Made by a program: the position numbers and the translations under genes. Below the pieces are notes generated by a model, which searched no databases, was not told the DNA's origin, and saw nothing but the letters and a program-made list of their open reading frames with translations. DNA of 64,000 bases, taken from an uncultured Pirellulaceae bacterium (GTDB lineage Bacteria > Planctomycetota > Planctomycetia > Pirellulales > Pirellulaceae). The stretch is from NCBI GenBank assembly GCA_937967505.1, contig CALCJM010000004.1:1-64000 (forward strand), in the 5' to 3' direction. This document shows positions 46,953-55,751 of the stretch, in pieces (the first letter of the stretch is position 1; each line of letters opens with the position of its first letter).

Positions 46953-47020
46953 ATCGCAATGAGATCTGCTCTATCGAATGAGATCTGCCCTATCGCAATG
47001 AGATCTGCTCTATCGCAGTG
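46953..47020. repeat. Short tandem array of ~20-nt units
   Basis: Three and a half units of ATCGCAATGAGATCTGCTCT: 46953-46972, 46973-46991 (one base missing, one substitution), 46992-47011 and a partial unit 47012-47020. The last copies overlap the 3' end of the FAD/Fe-S gene, supplying its final codons and stop. Not a CRISPR array: no spacers. Confidence 0.9.
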
Positions 47021-50003
47021 CTGATCGCACTACCTCGACAGGGTGTTGAGCAACCCGCCCGGTTCCATCACGTATCTGATGTCGGCAACTGGTTCCGCCG
47101 GCGACAATCAAAGAATCGGAGGGTTCCCGACGAATGGTTGGAAACAGTACCAATTCACCGATGTTCATGGACAACTGATAGTGTTCCTGTTCGTAACCAA
47201 ATGAACCGGCCATGCCGCAGCAACCCGAAGCGATGATCTTCACCCGGTAGTTTTCCGGGAGTTGCAGCATTTGAATGGTCGGCTTTAAAGAAGACAACGC
47301 TTTTTGGTGGCAATGACCGTGTAAGCGAATCGTCTTCGTCTCGGATGAAAATTGATCCCTGTTGATTTCGTTTGCGTCAATCAACCGCGCGACAAATTCA
47401 TCAACAAGTACGGCGCGTTCAGCAACCTGTTGTGCTTTCTCTTCCAGCGCATCGCCAACCAACACCAGATACTCGTCCCGCAATGTAAGCAATGCCGATG
47501 GTTCAATGCCTACGATAAATGTTTCAGTTCCTTCAATCGCCTCGGCAAGGTGCCGCACGTTGTACTCGGCAAGTTGTTTGGCATCCGTGAGCAGACCTTT
47601 TGAAATTGCGGCGCGACCACTTTCCTTGTGCCGGGGAATCTGGACCCGATAGCCAAATTGCTCCAGCACTTCGACTGCCGCAATTCCAACGGGCACATCA
47701 AGATAGTTGGTGAATTCATCGCAAAACAAGAGCACACTGCCCCGGGTTCCGCTGTTGGAATGAGGTTTGTGTTGCTGAAACCATGCAGTAAGCGTGGTGG
47801 GGTGCAACGGCGGCAGACTGCGGTGTCGGTGAAAGCCCAAGTGCCATTTCATCATTCGTGAGGTCAGCCCGTTACGCATCAGCCAATTGCTGATCCGGGG
47901 AAGTTTGCTGGCCAGTTTCATTTTTTCCGCGAATCCCGCGATGCGCCGCGCACGTGCCGGAATGCCGTTGGCAACGTGATTGGCGTGAAGATATTCAGCC
48001 TTCATTTTTGCGATATCCACGTTTGAAGGACACTCCGACTTACAACCCTTGCAGGACAAACACAGATCCATGACTTCATGCAGTCGCTGGTCACCAAGTC
48101 GGTTTTTTTCTTGGTTTTCGGTAAGCACCTGTCGCAGCACATTTGCACGTGCCCGTGTGGTGTCTTTCTCTGCGCGAGTTGCCATGTAGCTGGGACACAT
48201 CACGCCACCGGTCAGGTGGGTTTTCCGGCAATCTCCTGAACCACTGCACATTTCCGCCGCACGTTGAAGTCCGCCAACGTCGCTGAAATCCATTACCGTT
48301 GACGGGCCGTTGTCTGTTGCCGTTAAACTGGTGTAGCGTAGATCTGTATCCATTGGCGGTGCATCGATGATTTTTCCAGGATTGAGTATCCCGTTGGGGT
48401 CCCAAACCTTCTTGATCGCTTTGAGCAGTTGATAGTTGTCCTCACCAATCATCGATTTTAGAAACTCGCCCCGCAGGCGACCGTCACCATGTTCTCCGCT
48501 GATCGCGCCACGATATTTTTTGACAATTTTGGCGACATCCGTCGCGATCTGCCGAAACATCCTTTTACCATCGGGATGCTTCAGATTCACCAATGGCCGC
48601 AAATGGATTTCCCCGGCGCCCACATGCCCGTAATGCACGCAATGGGCATTGTATTTGCTCAACAGTAACTGATTAACCTCGGCAATATACTCTGGCAGAA
48701 CATCGATCGCGACGGCGGTGTCCTCGATCAGCGTGACGGGTTTGGTGTCGCCCACGACATTGGCGACAACGCCCAAACCCGCCTTGCGAACTTCCCGGAT
48801 CGCGGTCACCGCTCCATCGAACAGCAACGGGAAAGCGTAGCCAAGATTCGCCGACTTCAGATCCGCGATTAATCTGTTGGCCGATTCCTTAATCAAGGCT
48901 CGATCATCGGAGCGCAGGTCCACAATCACAATGGCGGCTGGATCGCCATTTACGAAACCGAGATTTTTTCGTTGTTCAAGATTCCGGGCGGCACCCTCGA
49001 GAATAAAGCGATCGATTAACTCACAGGCGAAGACTGGTGAGGTAGAATTCCCGTCACCGCTACAGCTTGGCAGAGATCCAGCAGTATGGTGCTTCATGAC
49101 AATCTGAGCGGCACGGGTCGCATGATCAACAGATTCAAAATGAAGGCAAAGAAGTCCACTGTCAGGCGGAGGCAGTCGATGGCAGTGGAGTTTAATTTCG
49201 GTGGCGAAAAAAAGGGTGCCTTCGGAACCGGCGATCAGGTGACAGAGGTTCAGCGCTCCATTGCTTCCTCCGAACGTTTCCGATTGAATCAATCTGTCGA
49301 CTGCGTACCCGGTGTTGCGACGGGTAACGGCTGGATGAGGAAACTCGTCGCGGATTCTTTGTTGTGTTTCGCTGTCTCTGAGCAGCCGGATAGTTTCCTC
49401 GGTCACCCAGTTATGATGGCCGCTGGAATCGTCCCCGGAACGGGTTGTTTGTGCGGGGCCAAAGGTTGCTTTGGTGCCATTCCCCAGAAAGCCGGTGACT
49501 TCGATGGTTTGGTCGCGCGTTGAGCCGTAGACGATCGAATTGGATCCGCAGGAGTTGTTGCCCAGCATCCCGCCGATCATGGCCCGGTTGGAAGTTGAGG
49601 TTTCCGGTCCAAATAGCAGACCGTGTTCCGCCAATGCCATGTTTAGTTCGTCGCGAATGACGCCGGGCTGAACCTTGACCCATTGCTCTTTGACATTGAT
49701 TTCAAGGATCTTTATGAGGTGTCTGGAGACATCAACCACGACACCATCACCAACCACTTGGCCCGCGAGCGACGTGCCAGCGGTGCGCGGGATCAATCCC
49801 ACGCCGGTTTCGTTCGCCAGATCAATCAGTAAGCCGATGTCCCGTTCATTGGCGGGAAAAGCAACCGCTGCCGGTATCTGCTGATAGACGGATGCGTCGG
49901 TAGCGTAGATCGTGCGTTGCAATTCATCTTCGGCTACCTCGCCGGTGAATCTTTGATTGAGAGATTCGAGTGCGGCCGAGAGTTTTCGCGAAACAGGATT
50001 CAT
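47010..50003 (-). CDS. Large FAD- and 4Fe-4S-containing dehydrogenase, YdiJ-like
   Basis: 997 aa. From the N-terminus: FAD-binding PCMH-type domain (PRTAGTSLAGQVVGDGVVVD at about 76-95), FAD-linked oxidase C-terminal domain (about 230-540, with YGHVGAGEIHLRP and SGEHGDGRLRG), a ferredoxin-type part (MCSGSGDC...CP and CLSCKGCKSECP), and a C-terminal CCG-type domain (HGHCHQKAL, SGCCGMAGSFG). This order matches YdiJ, reported as a D-2-hydroxyglutarate dehydrogenase, and related D-lactate dehydrogenases. It begins 52 bp after wecB on the same strand, so it may be cotranscribed with the polysaccharide genes, but its job is probably metabolic. Confidence 0.9.
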   Translation of the reverse strand: MNPVSRKLSAALESLNQRFTGEVAEDELQRTIYATDASVYQQIPAAVAFPANERDIGLLIDLANETGVGLIPRTAGTSLAGQVVGDGVVVDVSRHLIKILEINVKEQWVKVQPGVIRDELNMALAEHGLLFGPETSTSNRAMIGGMLGNNSCGSNSIVYGSTRDQTIEVTGFLGNGTKATFGPAQTTRSGDDSSGHHNWVTEETIRLLRDSETQQRIRDEFPHPAVTRRNTGYAVDRLIQSETFGGSNGALNLCHLIAGSEGTLFFATEIKLHCHRLPPPDSGLLCLHFESVDHATRAAQIVMKHHTAGSLPSCSGDGNSTSPVFACELIDRFILEGAARNLEQRKNLGFVNGDPAAIVIVDLRSDDRALIKESANRLIADLKSANLGYAFPLLFDGAVTAIREVRKAGLGVVANVVGDTKPVTLIEDTAVAIDVLPEYIAEVNQLLLSKYNAHCVHYGHVGAGEIHLRPLVNLKHPDGKRMFRQIATDVAKIVKKYRGAISGEHGDGRLRGEFLKSMIGEDNYQLLKAIKKVWDPNGILNPGKIIDAPPMDTDLRYTSLTATDNGPSTVMDFSDVGGLQRAAEMCSGSGDCRKTHLTGGVMCPSYMATRAEKDTTRARANVLRQVLTENQEKNRLGDQRLHEVMDLCLSCKGCKSECPSNVDIAKMKAEYLHANHVANGIPARARRIAGFAEKMKLASKLPRISNWLMRNGLTSRMMKWHLGFHRHRSLPPLHPTTLTAWFQQHKPHSNSGTRGSVLLFCDEFTNYLDVPVGIAAVEVLEQFGYRVQIPRHKESGRAAISKGLLTDAKQLAEYNVRHLAEAIEGTETFIVGIEPSALLTLRDEYLVLVGDALEEKAQQVAERAVLVDEFVARLIDANEINRDQFSSETKTIRLHGHCHQKALSSLKPTIQMLQLPENYRVKIIASGCCGMAGSFGYEQEHYQLSMNIGELVLFPTIRREPSDSLIVAGGTSCRHQIRDGTGRVAQHPVEVVRSALR

Positions 50004-50055
50004 TCAGATGATACTAACACAGAAGTCGGCATAATGTCGACTCTGTGAAGCATCA

Positions 50056-51195
50056 CTACTGATTCAGATAGCTGAAAATGGCTTTGGCGATTCTGTTCGC
50101 TGCATTGCCGTCGCCATAAGGGTTTTTTGCCTGAGCCATTTTTTCGTAAGCATTTCTGTCTTCGATCAGCAGGCTCACATTTTCGATGATTGCATTGGAG
50201 TCAGCGCCGACCAGTTTTACCGTGCCTGCCTCGACCCCTTCGGGGCGTTCGGTCGTATCTCGCATCACCAAGACGGGTTTGCCCAGCGATGGCGCTTCTT
50301 CCTGAACTCCTCCCGAATCGGTCAGCACGATGCGGCTGTTGTTGATCAACATGACAAATTCGGAATAGGGTTGTGGTGGAATCAGTTTAATGTTCTCGAA
50401 TTTTCCTAGAGTGTCGTAAACCGGTTTTTGAACTTTGGGATTTAGGTGTACGGGGTAGATGAATAGATATTCTGGATGCTTTTCTGCCAGTGTCGATAAC
50501 GCTGTGCAGATCTCCTCGAATCCGCCACCGAAATTCTCTCGCCGGTGACCGGTCACCAGAACGTAAGGGCGCTGGGTGAAGTCTTCGCCAACCAGTTCAA
50601 CCAGTTTTGTTTTGAGTGGTGCTTGATTATCTGCTGATTTTTGTCGTTCGATCTCCAGATGCAGGGCATCGATGACGGTGTTGCCGGTGACGGTGATGGA
50701 ACCTGCATCAACGTGTTCCTTCAGCAGGTTTTTTTCACTGGTTTCGGTTGGAGGAAAGTGCAGGCTGACCAGCGGGCAAGCCAATTTGCGATTGGCCTCT
50801 TCCGGGAATGGCGAGCGCATGTTTCCCGTGCGCAGACCAGCTTCGACGTGTCCGACCGGGATGCCACGATAGAAGCAGCACAGCGCTGCGGTGAAGACGG
50901 TCGTGGTGTCACCCTGCACCAGTGCGATGTCTGGTTGGGCCTCTTCCAGCAGAGCGTCAATGCGCGTAATCAGTCTAGCGGTGAGTGAGGGCAGGGTCTG
51001 GTTGGGCTGCATGACTTCTAGGTCATGATCGACATTGATTTCAAACAGATCAACGACTTGCTGTAGCATCTCTTTGTGCTGTCCGGTGGAAACGACAATG
51101 GGCTCCAGCCCATCGGCAGATTCGATTGCTTTTACAACCGGCGCCATCTTGATGCCCTCGGGCCGCGTGCCCATGAAGATTGCTACTTTTTTCAT
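50056..51195 (-). CDS. wecB: UDP-N-acetylglucosamine 2-epimerase (non-hydrolysing)
   Basis: 379 aa, converts UDP-GlcNAc to UDP-ManNAc. The start MKKVAIFMGTRPEGIKMAPV, then GDTTTVFTAALCCFYRG, HVEAGLRTGN, TGHRRENFG and TDSGGVQEEAPSLGKPVLVMR are the standard motifs. It is directly downstream of wecC (53 bp), which uses its product. Full length, no odd features. Confidence 0.96.
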   Translation of the reverse strand: MKKVAIFMGTRPEGIKMAPVVKAIESADGLEPIVVSTGQHKEMLQQVVDLFEINVDHDLEVMQPNQTLPSLTARLITRIDALLEEAQPDIALVQGDTTTVFTAALCCFYRGIPVGHVEAGLRTGNMRSPFPEEANRKLACPLVSLHFPPTETSEKNLLKEHVDAGSITVTGNTVIDALHLEIERQKSADNQAPLKTKLVELVGEDFTQRPYVLVTGHRRENFGGGFEEICTALSTLAEKHPEYLFIYPVHLNPKVQKPVYDTLGKFENIKLIPPQPYSEFVMLINNSRIVLTDSGGVQEEAPSLGKPVLVMRDTTERPEGVEAGTVKLVGADSNAIIENVSLLIEDRNAYEKMAQAKNPYGDGNAANRIAKAIFSYLNQ

Positions 51196-51248
51196 CGGAG
51201 TTATTTTCGTTTAAGTGAAAACTTGGGATGGGACGGTTGGCGACAGAG

Positions 51249-52460
51249 TTAACTGTTGGTGACCCCGCAGGTGTCGATAATGATTTTTTCGGCCAATTTC
51301 GCGGATGACAACGATAGAAACGGTTTGTGCCCTACCAGAATCAACACGATGTCTGCCGCGTCAATTGCATCATCTAGGGAAGATAGTTCGAACGAATCGT
51401 GGGATTCGAGATTGGGTTCCACAACTTTTAATTGTCCCACGCCGCGCTGTTGAAGTTCGGTGACAATTTTGATGGCTGGAGATTCTCGCAAGTCATCGAT
51501 ATCAGGTTTGTAGGCCAGGCCAAGGCAGGCAATCGTCGGATCTTTCAGTCGCCCGGCCTTCGCGATTACGCGCTCAATGATCCACTGCGGTTTGGCTTCG
51601 TTGACCTCGCGCGAAGTGCGAATCAACTTTGTTGCTTCAGGATCGCAGTCCACTAGAAACCAGGGGTCAACTGCGATACAGTGCCCGCCAACGCCGGGGC
51701 CGGGGTTGAGAATGTTGACACGTGGATGGTGATTGGCCAAGCGAATTAATTCCCAGACATCCAGATTCAGACGTTCGCTGAACATCGACAGCTCGTTGGC
51801 AAATGCAATGTTCGTGTCGCGGAAAGCGTTCTCTACGAGCTTGGCCGTTTCTGCTGTTCGGCAATGCGTCTTGAGCAGTTTGCCGGTGACAAAACTACCG
51901 TAGAACTCAGAAGCCTTTTCAGTAGAGGTATCGTCAATGCCACCGATGATTCGGTCGTTTTCCACAACCTCGCGAAGGATTTTGCCAGGTAGTACACGCT
52001 CGGGAGCATGTGCGAAGTGAATGTCGCCTTTCTGGAAATCGCTTTCTTCCAAAATGATCTGTTCGATCATTTCTGTCGTGCCGGGAGGGGAGGTTGATTC
52101 GAGGATTACCAGATTGCCCTGCTGCAGGAAGGGCACAATCGATTTGGTTGCTGACCGGACGTAATCCAGTTGCGGTTTGTTGTCTTCGGTCAAAGGCGTC
52201 GGTACACAGATCATGAAAATATCTGCTTCGGCAGGTTCGGTATGGGCCTTCAGGTTTCCCGTTGTGACCGTGCCACGAACCAGAATATCCAAGTCGGGCT
52301 CAACAATGTGAGCCTTGCCTGAGTTGATGGTCTCAACTGCCTTCGGATTAATCTCGACCCCGTGGATTTTGTATCCGCGTGAACCTAGCACCGCAGCTGT
52401 CGGCAAGCCAATGTACCCCAAGCCAATCACGCAGATTTTCAGATTTTGGTCAACTTTCAT
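51249..52460 (-). CDS. wecC: UDP-N-acetyl-D-mannosamine dehydrogenase
   Basis: 403 aa, nucleotide-sugar 6-dehydrogenase oxidising UDP-ManNAc to UDP-ManNAcA. Seen: ICVIGLGYIGLPTAAVLGSRG (NAD site), STSPPGTTE, the FANELSMFSE helix, a GPGVGGHCIAVDPWFL segment with the catalytic Cys, and LGLAYKPDIDDLRESPA. Its ATG at 52460 overlaps the heparinase-like stop codon (ATGA), so translation is coupled. The UDP-glucose dehydrogenase alternative is less likely because wecB follows immediately. Confidence 0.93.
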   Translation of the reverse strand: MKVDQNLKICVIGLGYIGLPTAAVLGSRGYKIHGVEINPKAVETINSGKAHIVEPDLDILVRGTVTTGNLKAHTEPAEADIFMICVPTPLTEDNKPQLDYVRSATKSIVPFLQQGNLVILESTSPPGTTEMIEQIILEESDFQKGDIHFAHAPERVLPGKILREVVENDRIIGGIDDTSTEKASEFYGSFVTGKLLKTHCRTAETAKLVENAFRDTNIAFANELSMFSERLNLDVWELIRLANHHPRVNILNPGPGVGGHCIAVDPWFLVDCDPEATKLIRTSREVNEAKPQWIIERVIAKAGRLKDPTIACLGLAYKPDIDDLRESPAIKIVTELQQRGVGQLKVVEPNLESHDSFELSSLDDAIDAADIVLILVGHKPFLSLSSAKLAEKIIIDTCGVTNS

Positions 52461-54457
52461 ATGCTTCTGTGATGGTCCGAGGGTGGTGTAGTTTGAATTG
52501 GGGCGGAACGGGCGAAGCTCCATCCAAAGGTTGATACGCCCCCCATAGTAATCAGTGGTTCGCTTTGAGAATTGCCGATTTCACAAGAGATACGCGGCTC
52601 GTGCAAGACCCAACCCAAAAAGTCGGCAGTTTCGTTCAAATCATACCGGATAACAGACGAAACAAGCCTTCGTCCGAACTCCGGGCAAAACCAGCCCTCT
52701 TCAATTTTGGTGTTCTGGGCGAGTATGGTCAGATAGCGCAAGGTGCCCGACCGGGAAATCTCGAAAGTGAAAACCCGGTTCGCAGGGTCGGATTGCTTGA
52801 GAGCAACTGCAACATCGGGATGAAAGTGAAGGTACCCAGCCAGCGTCCCGGTGTATCGATTGCCTCGGCTGAAAGCGTTGTCACAACAGGCCAAGGCTGT
52901 ATTTGAGAGCGCAACGATGCGACGCATCTGGTCGATACCAATTTGGCGATACCCGTCATGAGAAGCGGCTGCCCACTGCCAATCATCGTCGGACCCGCGT
53001 TGAACCGATTCGATGGAGGGTCTTTGCCCCATGCGGAATTTATCCCAGACCGTTGCCTGATTCAGGTCGCTGGCCGTCACAACATTGTGTGCGATGGAGC
53101 TGCGGCAATAGTGCCGCATACTATCGTCGCTGTAGTTGTAGTTGCCGCTGTCGATAATCCACCGCTGCCCTTCCACTGAGACTTCCAGATTCAGAGCGTC
53201 GCAGTGACCATGCGCCGGCAAGTTGTCGGCAGCAATGTCGCCGAAATCACAGATTGCAAACGTCTGGTCATTTTGAAGGATGCGATAGCCGCCCAAGTGT
53301 TGGTCCATACTTGTAGAGAAGTCGGGAATCTCTCTACCGTTAAGCTGAGCGGTCGAAAGTAATTCGCTGACTGACGGCGATTCGGCAAATACACTATCCG
53401 CAAACAAGGGGACTTCGCCATCGGGATGAGTGATTGCTGCCAGATGCTGAAGCATGGGTTCAAGGTATGGCTGGACAACATTAACCAACGCGTCCGCGTC
53501 CGCCACGAGGCCGCACGCTTCGACGCGTAGCAAATTCCCCAAAACGTGCCCATGGTAAATTGGCGAACGCTCAAAATGCTCGCCGTGGGAAAGTATCTGG
53601 CGAGGCAGTTGCTGCTCCAAGACAGAGGTTGCTATCGTCCGCCAACGCAGGGAGAATTCACATCCAATCACACTGCCGGCAATCGCGAGCGCCGTCACAT
53701 TCTCCAACAGGTGATTGCCACCAAGGTCGCGTTCGAGATTGGTACTGAGGTGTTCGCATTGTTGAACGATGCCAATCAGCAGTCGTTGAGTAAGCTCTGG
53801 GGAAAACCTGTCGGGCTGCTTGCCCCCAACTGCACCATACAGCAACCAAACCCACGCGACGATACGGCGTGAAATACAGTAGGGATGCCACGCGTCGTCC
53901 TTTACACGGACCTGCTCAACGGAGAAATCGTTCAGCCATTTGTTCAGAAAGCTCTCTACCTCCAGCCACTGTCCCGCGGCAACTGCGGTCAACAGAAATT
54001 CATGATAGTGAAACTGGAATCGCCATAGATGCGTTTGCTGGAGCAGCATGTGGTTGTTAAACCCGTTACGGTCGTACAATTTAACCGCATGATTTAACAG
54101 AACAAAATGACCAGATTCAAGATCGACCTGTACGTGAGAGGGATGGTTTTTTCGATGTTCGATAATCGAATGTGCCAGATGCTGTATCAATTCAGCGGGA
54201 TTCAGCGTGACACCTGCCACAGGCGCCGAATCAATCCTTTGGGATGGTATCAATCGACGCCTGATGACGCTGGTGGCCCGTCGGGCGATCTGAACCCAAC
54301 CGTAATACCGCAGGACAGTCATAGTGCGATTGAGTTTACTAGCAGCAGCGTCAGATTGACGCTGTAGTTCTGCGGCGCGAAGTTCCAAGGTGGTCGTTGC
54401 TTTGGTAACGGTCATTGTAGATTTGAGAGGTGTCGATGGAACCGGCAAATTGGACAT
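52457..54457 (-). CDS. Heparinase II/III-fold polysaccharide lyase-like protein
   Basis: 666 aa. The N-terminal ~370 residues form an alpha-toroid-like region (FQFHYHEFLLTAVAAG, ISRRIVAWVWLLYG, LGGNHLLENVTALAIAG); the C-terminal beta-sandwich carries the family motif AHGHCDALNLEVSVEG...IDSGNYNYSDDSMRHYCRSSIAHN, with the usual His/Tyr residues. No signal peptide is seen, so it may act in the cytoplasm or be exported in an unusual way. Such genes recur inside capsule/exopolysaccharide loci, where they may trim the polymer. It begins 7 bp after a glycosyltransferase gene and ends in an ATGA overlap with wecC. The frame reaches to 54733; ATG 54457 is the start that does not invade the neighbour. 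Confidence 0.88.
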   Translation of the reverse strand: MSNLPVPSTPLKSTMTVTKATTTLELRAAELQRQSDAAASKLNRTMTVLRYYGWVQIARRATSVIRRRLIPSQRIDSAPVAGVTLNPAELIQHLAHSIIEHRKNHPSHVQVDLESGHFVLLNHAVKLYDRNGFNNHMLLQQTHLWRFQFHYHEFLLTAVAAGQWLEVESFLNKWLNDFSVEQVRVKDDAWHPYCISRRIVAWVWLLYGAVGGKQPDRFSPELTQRLLIGIVQQCEHLSTNLERDLGGNHLLENVTALAIAGSVIGCEFSLRWRTIATSVLEQQLPRQILSHGEHFERSPIYHGHVLGNLLRVEACGLVADADALVNVVQPYLEPMLQHLAAITHPDGEVPLFADSVFAESPSVSELLSTAQLNGREIPDFSTSMDQHLGGYRILQNDQTFAICDFGDIAADNLPAHGHCDALNLEVSVEGQRWIIDSGNYNYSDDSMRHYCRSSIAHNVVTASDLNQATVWDKFRMGQRPSIESVQRGSDDDWQWAAASHDGYRQIGIDQMRRIVALSNTALACCDNAFSRGNRYTGTLAGYLHFHPDVAVALKQSDPANRVFTFEISRSGTLRYLTILAQNTKIEEGWFCPEFGRRLVSSVIRYDLNETADFLGWVLHEPRISCEIGNSQSEPLITMGGVSTFGWSFARSAPIQTTPPSDHHRSI

Positions 54458-54464
54458 GGTGGTA

Positions 54465-55745
54465 CTATGCCTGGTCGATCGTTTTGCCGTCGTTCCCGGC
54501 AACGGGTTTTCCGTCGGCGACCGCCCGCATGATCTGCAGGAAGCGATCGGCCAGGACATCACGCGTGTAATGTGCGGAGACAAATGGGCGTCCATGGACC
54601 GAAAGAGTCGACGAGAATTCCGGTCTGTCTGCCAATCGGCACACCGCACCGACCAACTGGTCGGTATTGCCCGGTTCCATATTGATGCCCGAGCCACTGG
54701 CGGCGACAATTTCGCGCGCCTCGCCATCGACACCCATGATGATTGGGCGTCCCATTGCCATTGCCTCGAACATCTTGGAAGGGATGACCGTTGTAAACAG
54801 GTCGCAGGCTTTTAGATGGATCAGCAGCACGTCGCTACTGGCAAGCACTTTACCCATCTCGGGTTTCGGTAGTCGACCTGTGAACACAACCTGCGACTGG
54901 AGGTCTCTCCGTTGCGTTTGCGCTTCCAGTTGCTTGCGGCAGGCACCATCGCCGACAAGGCAAAATCGAATGTCATCGCGGCCTGCCTGTTTCATTTTTT
55001 CTGCTGCATCCAGCACAACCTCCAGTCCGTGTGCCATGCCGATAGTTCCGACGTAGGCGCAGACAAATTTGTCGGTCAGCCCCCACCGTTTGCGGAAATC
55101 TTCATCAGAGGGCATCGGGGAAAAGTTCTCAAGGTCAACACCGTTGGTGATCACGGAAATGTTCTTCAGATCGGGCACGCGTTTGAGAATTGCCTGTTTG
55201 TATCCGTTCCCAACTGCAATGATGTGGGTGGCGCTGCGGTACATCCATTTTTCCATCCGCTCAAGGCAGTGCGTCAGCGGGCCTTCTTTCATGGCCCCGA
55301 CGGCGATGATGGACTCCGGCCAGATATCACGAATTTCGAGAATGAAAGGACACCACTTCAGCCAAGAGGCGATGGTTCCGGCCCACCCGCAAAAGAACTG
55401 GGGGCTGGTCGCGACGATCAATTTGGGACGTTTACAGAAAAACAGAAATGCCAGAACGGATGACATCAGGTAGGAGATATAATTCAGAATGCGTTTCATG
55501 CCACCGGCGTTGGCCGCGACATAACTCCACACTCGGATCACCTTGATGCCATCGATCGTTTCGCGCTGCGGCCACAACCGGTTCTGGTAGCCATCATAGA
55601 CAATTCCGTCAGGCACGTTAGGAGCACAAGTGATGACGGTAACGTCCACGCCTTGTTTTGCCCAGCGCACAGCGTGTTCATACGTGCGCGAGGCGGGAGC
55701 GTTGCCTTCAGGAGGAAAGTAGTGGCAGAAGAATACAATTCGCAT
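54465..55745 (-). CDS. Glycosyltransferase family 4 (WbuB-like)
   Basis: 426 aa, GT-B fold. N-terminal FFCHYFPPEGNAPASRTYEHAV and the DIWPESIIAVGAMKEG segment are typical of WbuB-type transferases of O-antigen clusters. The C-terminal donor-binding half has SDVLLIHLKACDLF...IPSKMFEAMAMGRPIIMGVDGEA. It transfers an activated sugar to the growing lipid-linked or polysaccharide chain; the sugar is unknown, and UDP-ManNAcA or an amino sugar is plausible from context. It is 6 bp after the bi-domain oxidoreductase and 7 bp before the heparinase-like gene. Confidence 0.92.
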   Translation of the reverse strand: MRIVFFCHYFPPEGNAPASRTYEHAVRWAKQGVDVTVITCAPNVPDGIVYDGYQNRLWPQRETIDGIKVIRVWSYVAANAGGMKRILNYISYLMSSVLAFLFFCKRPKLIVATSPQFFCGWAGTIASWLKWCPFILEIRDIWPESIIAVGAMKEGPLTHCLERMEKWMYRSATHIIAVGNGYKQAILKRVPDLKNISVITNGVDLENFSPMPSDEDFRKRWGLTDKFVCAYVGTIGMAHGLEVVLDAAEKMKQAGRDDIRFCLVGDGACRKQLEAQTQRRDLQSQVVFTGRLPKPEMGKVLASSDVLLIHLKACDLFTTVIPSKMFEAMAMGRPIIMGVDGEAREIVAASGSGINMEPGNTDQLVGAVCRLADRPEFSSTLSVHGRPFVSAHYTRDVLADRFLQIMRAVADGKPVAGNDGKTIDQA

Positions 55746-55751
55746 CAGTGG

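Noticed and set aside
46953-47020. Possible CRISPR array
   Set aside because: Units abut without spacers, differ in length and no cas gene is near.
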